From the NCBI RefSeq assembly GCF_020748185.1, contig NZ_JAHZMO010000032.1:1-37274 (forward strand): DNA of 37,274 nucleotides, given 5' to 3'. The translations under genes were made by a program, and so were the position numbers. Position 1 is the stretch's first letter. Every line of letters starts with the position of its first letter. The notes below the pieces were generated by a model, which was not told the origin of the DNA, did not search any database, and saw only the letters and a program-made list of their open reading frames with translations. Source of the stretch: Terrisporobacter petrolearius. Its GTDB lineage: Bacteria > Bacillota > Clostridia > Peptostreptococcales > Peptostreptococcaceae. This document shows, piece by piece, positions 35,310-37,274 of this stretch.

Positions 35310-35696
35310 GTTTTATTGATTTTATATTTTTTATATTTGATGTATTTGTACTTAAAGTGTTCATTTTTTAAATAAACAAACTAAGATTTGTTGAGTTATT
35401 TTGTTCTTAAACAAGAGTAATATTGTTGATTAAATGATTAAATCTTTCACAAATTAAATATTTAATCATTAATTACATTTGAATGATTATAAAAATAATA
35501 GTTAATTATATAAAAAATTAGAAATTGAAGAAAATATTTACTATTGCGAAAATATTTTTCTTGTTGAAATTTGTAAATGGTGTTGTTAGAATTTAAGCAA
35601 ATAATAAAAATAAAGTAAAAATAGATATATATTTAATTTAGTAAATTACTTGATATAATTGTATTCATAAAATAAAATGTTTTGGGGGAGTGTATA
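35310..35696. other. AT-rich intergenic region before the aminopeptidase
   Basis: No coding frame or RNA structure could be supported. It contains promoter-like elements near the 3' end (TTGATATAATT around 35650) and the ribosome binding site GGGGGAG at 35684-35690. Confidence 0.5.
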
Positions 35697-37082
35697 ATGA
35701 AATTAAATTACGAACTAAAAAATGGATGGGATGTTGTAAGAGAAAATAATGACTACGAAAATGTTTTTCGATACTCAAAAGAATATACTCAATTTCTAGA
35801 TAAGGGTAAGACAGAAAGAAAATGTGTAAAAGAAATTGTTAAGATGGCTAAGGATAGAGGTTACATATCTTTGGAAGAGGCTATGTCAAACAAAGTAATA
35901 AAATCGGGGCAAAAGATATATGCAATTAATAGAGATAAAGGAGTAGCACTATTTGTTATAGGTGAAAAAAAAATATCAGAAGGTATGAAAATTATTGGAA
36001 GTCACCTTGATTCTCCTAGACTTGATTTAAAACAAAATCCTCTTTATGAAGATTCTGATTTAGCAATGTTAAAAACTCATTATTATGGAGGTATTAAAAA
36101 ATATCAATGGGTTACAATTCCTTTAGCAATGTACGGAATTGTAATATTAAAAGATAATACATCTATGGAAATATCTATTGGTGATGGAGAAAATGATCCA
36201 GTATTTTGCATAACGGACTTATTACCTCATTTATCAGCAGACCAAAATTCTAAAAAAATGAGTGATGGTATAGGCGGAGAAGACTTAAATGTATTATGTG
36301 GAAATATACCTAATGAAAATGAAGAATTAGATAAAGTAAAATACACAATCTTAAAATTATTAAATGATAAATACGGAATGGATGAAGAAGACTTCCTTAG
36401 TGCAGAAATTGAAATAGTTCCTGCCGGATTTGCAAAAGATTTAGGAATAGACAGATCTATGATAATTTCATATGGTCACGACGATAGAGTTTGTTCTTTT
36501 GCAGGAATAAAAGCCATATTTGATATAGAAAATCCAGAGTATACAGCATCTGTAATTTGTGTTGATAAAGAAGAAATAGGATCAGAAGGTAATACGGGAA
36601 TGAAATCGAAATTCTTTGAAAATGTAGTATCTGAGCTTATAAATTTACAAGAAGATTACTGTGAATTAAAAGTAAAAAGAGCATTTTATAACTCAAAAGT
36701 ATTATCAGCAGATGTTACAGCTGGATATGATCCAAACTTTTCATCAGTATATGATAAGAACAACTCATGTCATATAGGTAGGGGTGTTGTAATTGCTAAA
36801 TACACAGGATCTAGAGGTAAATCAGGAAGCAATGATGCAAATGCTGAGTTTGTATCTGAAATTAGAAATATGTTTAATAAAGAAAAGATAGTATGGCAAA
36901 CTGCAGAGCTTGGAAAAGTAGACCAAGGTGGAGGGGGAACGATAGCATTTATTTTAGCTGATTATGGAGCGCAAGTTATTGACTGTGGTGTTGGGGTGTT
37001 AAGCATGCATGCTCCTTATGAAGTAATCTCAAAAGTAGATATTTATGAAATGTACAGAGGCTACAAAGAATTTATAAAATAA
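35697..37082 (+). CDS. M18-family zinc aminopeptidase
   Basis: A 461-residue cytosolic metallo-aminopeptidase (aspartyl aminopeptidase/LAP4 type) that removes N-terminal residues from peptides. The zinc and catalytic residues appear in order: His103 in GSHLDSPR, Asp262 in GHDDRVC, Glu292/Glu293 in DKEEIGSEG, Asp339 in SADVTAGYDP and His438 in SMHAPYE. The ATG at 35697 is used because GGGGGAG lies 6 bases upstream; a TTG at 35682 would precede that site. It is probably the first gene of an operon with the truncated frame at 37108, which follows by 25 bp. Confidence 0.93.
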   Translation: MKLNYELKNGWDVVRENNDYENVFRYSKEYTQFLDKGKTERKCVKEIVKMAKDRGYISLEEAMSNKVIKSGQKIYAINRDKGVALFVIGEKKISEGMKIIGSHLDSPRLDLKQNPLYEDSDLAMLKTHYYGGIKKYQWVTIPLAMYGIVILKDNTSMEISIGDGENDPVFCITDLLPHLSADQNSKKMSDGIGGEDLNVLCGNIPNENEELDKVKYTILKLLNDKYGMDEEDFLSAEIEIVPAGFAKDLGIDRSMIISYGHDDRVCSFAGIKAIFDIENPEYTASVICVDKEEIGSEGNTGMKSKFFENVVSELINLQEDYCELKVKRAFYNSKVLSADVTAGYDPNFSSVYDKNNSCHIGRGVVIAKYTGSRGKSGSNDANAEFVSEIRNMFNKEKIVWQTAELGKVDQGGGGTIAFILADYGAQVIDCGVGVLSMHAPYEVISKVDIYEMYRGYKEFIK

Positions 37083-37107
37083 ATCACAAATTTTAAGGAG
37101 ATTTAAC

Positions 37108-37146
37108 ATGTCAAAGGAAAGTAGTAATACAAAAAACTTACACTAG
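37108..37146 (+). pseudogene. 5' end of a gene cut off by the repeat
   Basis: AAGGAG (37095-37100) precedes an ATG encoding MSKESSNTKNLH and a stop at 37144, three bases before the terminal repeat. The ribosome binding site and N-terminus look real, so I infer that a gene downstream of the aminopeptidase was interrupted here by the element. What it encoded cannot be told from 12 residues. Confidence 0.45.
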
Positions 37147-37148
37147 TA

Positions 37149-37274
37149 GAGACTGTGAAGTTTTTTCTGTAAATAGCTTTCTATGATAAGTTTATTAAGG
37201 CATGGATATGAAAATTATGTATCCATGCCTTAATTTGAATGTAATTCCAATTTAATTGCATGTCAAGTACACCT
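37149..37274. repeat. Right copy of 126-bp terminal inverted repeat
   Basis: Exact reverse complement of 1-126. The element terminus GAGACTGTGAAG faces the window interior here as well, so both window ends abut the same end of the element, in opposite orientation. The internal 14-bp hairpin is at 37195-37208 with 37220-37233. Confidence 0.9.

Noticed and set aside
1..37274. The whole window as a linear plasmid or transposon bounded by terminal inverted repeats
   Set aside because: The content is ordinary chromosomal metabolism with no replication, partition or transposase gene, and a gene is cut at the right repeat. A repeat-induced assembly end or flanking insertion sequences explain it better.

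Overview
The window is very AT-rich, with strong AGGAGG-type ribosome binding sites, abundant ATA/AGA/TTA codons and gene families typical of strict anaerobes. It reads as chromosome of a Clostridium sensu stricto-like Firmicute; the species cannot be fixed from the sequence alone. No rRNA, tRNA or CRISPR array was found. Both window ends carry the same 126-bp sequence in perfect inverted orientation (1-126 and 37149-37274). I read these as the same end of a multicopy element, probably an insertion sequence, at which the assembly broke. The repeat on the right lies directly after a freshly truncated reading frame.

Layout. 136-1453: GNAT acetyltransferase, a 53-residue small protein and an unknown protein. 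1563-4452: a lactate-racemization locus (larA, a LarD-like MIP channel with an altered second NPA motif, and a divergent Crp/Fnr regulator) with a shared palindromic operator. 4566-8385: phosphatase, frameshifted ferric-reductase-like membrane protein, alpha/beta hydrolase, and a PadR regulator with its membrane partner. 8521-12406: ROK regulator behind a 41-bp palindrome, VOC protein and a solitary molybdopterin oxidoreductase. 12639-18524: an S41 peptidase coupled to a heterodimeric ABC exporter, then a SLAP/FG-GAP-like protein. 18637-21000: CsoR and a P1B metal ATPase with twin CsoR-type operators. 21466-25113: DUF378 protein, a bioY-bioB-bioD operon under a BirA box, a nonsense-mutated RibD/DHFR-like gene and a BFD-like [2Fe-2S] protein. 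25334-28375: COG0523 GTPase and a psuK-psuG pseudouridine catabolism pair. 28694-31747: a reduced HypF homologue, a PH-like membrane protein and two HxlR regulators. 31888-35209: a gene graveyard (GntR-FCD, IlvD, EAL and unidentified fragments) surrounding an intact Na+/alanine symporter. 35697-37082: M18 aminopeptidase.

How the genes work together. LarA interconverts D- and L-lactate, the channel would pass lactic acid, and the Crp-type regulator would control both. BioY imports biotin while BioB/BioD make it from diaminopelargonate through dethiobiotin, all under one BirA-type operator. CsoR would repress the metal exporter until Cu(I) binds. PsuK and PsuG form and cleave pseudouridine 5'-phosphate. 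The S41 peptidase and the two ABC half-transporters are one transcription unit and may process and export, or detoxify, an unknown peptide.

The points most worth a second look are: a BioB in which the Cys that normally ligates the [2Fe-2S] cluster is Ser; a HypF homologue that has lost its acylphosphatase domain and zinc fingers but keeps a Kae1-like site; the NQA aquaporin beside a lactate racemase with a complete active site; the 41-bp palindrome upstream of the ROK gene; the number of independent gene-decay scars; and the terminal inverted repeat. I did not find a clearly new multi-gene defence or mobile system.
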